DNA of 15,406 bases from an uncultured Clostridia bacterium (lineage in GTDB: Bacteria > Bacillota > Clostridia > Oscillospirales > Ruminococcaceae): positions 1 to 15,406 of the forward strand of contig CAMWLH010000012.1 of NCBI GenBank assembly GCA_947175045.1. The letters are read 5' to 3'. The first letter of the stretch is position 1; each line of letters begins with the position of its first letter. Both the position numbers and the translations under genes were made by a program. The notes below the pieces were generated by a model. The model worked only from the letters and a program-made list of their open reading frames with translations, was not told the DNA's origin and searched no databases. Positions 15,177 to 15,406 of the stretch are shown piece after piece.

Positions 15177-15205
15177 ATTTTACCACAACTATGTCATATT
15201 GTCAA
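15177..15205 (-). promoter_or_regulatory. promoter for smsCB
   Basis: On the minus strand TTGACA (15205-15200), a 17-bp spacer and TAAAAT (15182-15177) with TGTGG just before the -10 make a near-perfect promoter. The leader of about 65 nt to smsC contains a small AGCGG-TG-CCGCT palindrome, enclosed by AACGG/CCGTT, so the 5' end of the message is probably structured. A site for an Fe-S regulator such as IscR is not recognisable. Confidence 0.85.
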
Positions 15206-15305
15206 GGTATGTATTGCGGTTGAACCGTAAGCAAAGAGGTTAAATTTATCATTATAACCTCAGTGGTATATAAAATTTTGATCTAAGCTATTATGCTTTT
15301 AGAAA

Positions 15306-15343
15306 TGTTGACGAGGGACAAATTATTTAAATGTGAATTTTCC
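15306..15343 (+). repeat. dispersed TGTTGACG repeat, diverged copy C
   Basis: TGTTGACGAG at 15306 is followed at similar spacing by AAATTATTTAAATGTGAATTTTCC, which aligns with copies A and B after one or two small indels. The likeness is partial, and the copy could also be a convergent promoter-like sequence. Confidence 0.4.
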
Positions 15344-15364
15344 GCACCACTGCACCACTGCACC
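15344..15364. repeat. tandem octamers GCACCACT
   Basis: GCACCACT occurs twice, followed by GCACC, giving 2.6 units of an 8-bp tandem repeat. It has the same period as the repeat at 5246-5277. A hairpin, CCCGCC-TTC-GGCGGG (15363-15377), follows directly. No gene is supported between 15206 and the right end of the window. Confidence 0.75.
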
Positions 15365-15406
15365 CGCCTTCGGCGGGTTCCGTTAGCCTCGATTTAAAAG
15401 CTCCGC

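Overview
The window looks like chromosomal DNA of an anaerobic, fairly GC-rich Clostridia member, probably from the Ruminococcus/Oscillospiraceae part of the gut Firmicutes. This is an inference. It rests on a DapL-type diaminopimelate aminotransferase, a two-gene SmsCB-type (minimal SUF-like) iron-sulfur system, a clostridial-type FeoB, strong AGGAGG-like ribosome binding sites and TGN-extended -10 promoters. No rRNA, tRNA or CRISPR array was seen.

Layout: positions 1 to about 2245 read as the right end of an integrated mobile element. They hold the 3' part of an S24-peptidase (CI/LexA-like) repressor, a small lipoprotein and a large serine recombinase, all on the + strand. The recombinase stops about 40 bp before a feoB reading frame that lacks its G domain and N-terminal membrane half and starts at a highly conserved internal FeoB motif. 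The simplest reading is that the recombinase carried the element into feoB and that the junction is one attachment site.

From 7361 down to 3140 a minus-strand operon runs murA (TTG start), a WalJ/YycJ-type metallo-beta-lactamase-fold hydrolase, a conserved unknown protein and a nucleotidyltransferase-fold protein. The last two overlap by ATGA. A 600-bp divergent intergenic region separates murA from dapL (+), which has its own promoter and a strong terminator. MurA and DapL both feed peptidoglycan precursor synthesis. Convergent to dapL is galM (-). Upstream of galM lies a 260-bp chemotaxis receptor-type intergenic block made of two non-coding repeats: a ~180-bp element with 24-bp terminal inverted repeats, an internal hairpin and a 22-codon ORF with a good ribosome binding site, and a ~210-bp structured repeat whose promoter-like end recurs in the murA-dapL gap and, diverged, at the window's right end.

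Beyond this are a methyl-accepting chemotaxis protein with an unusual ~130-residue Pro/Ala/Lys tail (-), and then smsB and smsC (-). The sms genes are coupled by a TGATG overlap and have a near-consensus promoter. The murA, mcp and smsC promoters share a TGTGGTA extended -10.

The most interesting leads are the feoB interruption, the inverted-repeat element with its mini-ORF, the structured repeat next to it, and the pairing of the unknown protein with the nucleotidyltransferase.
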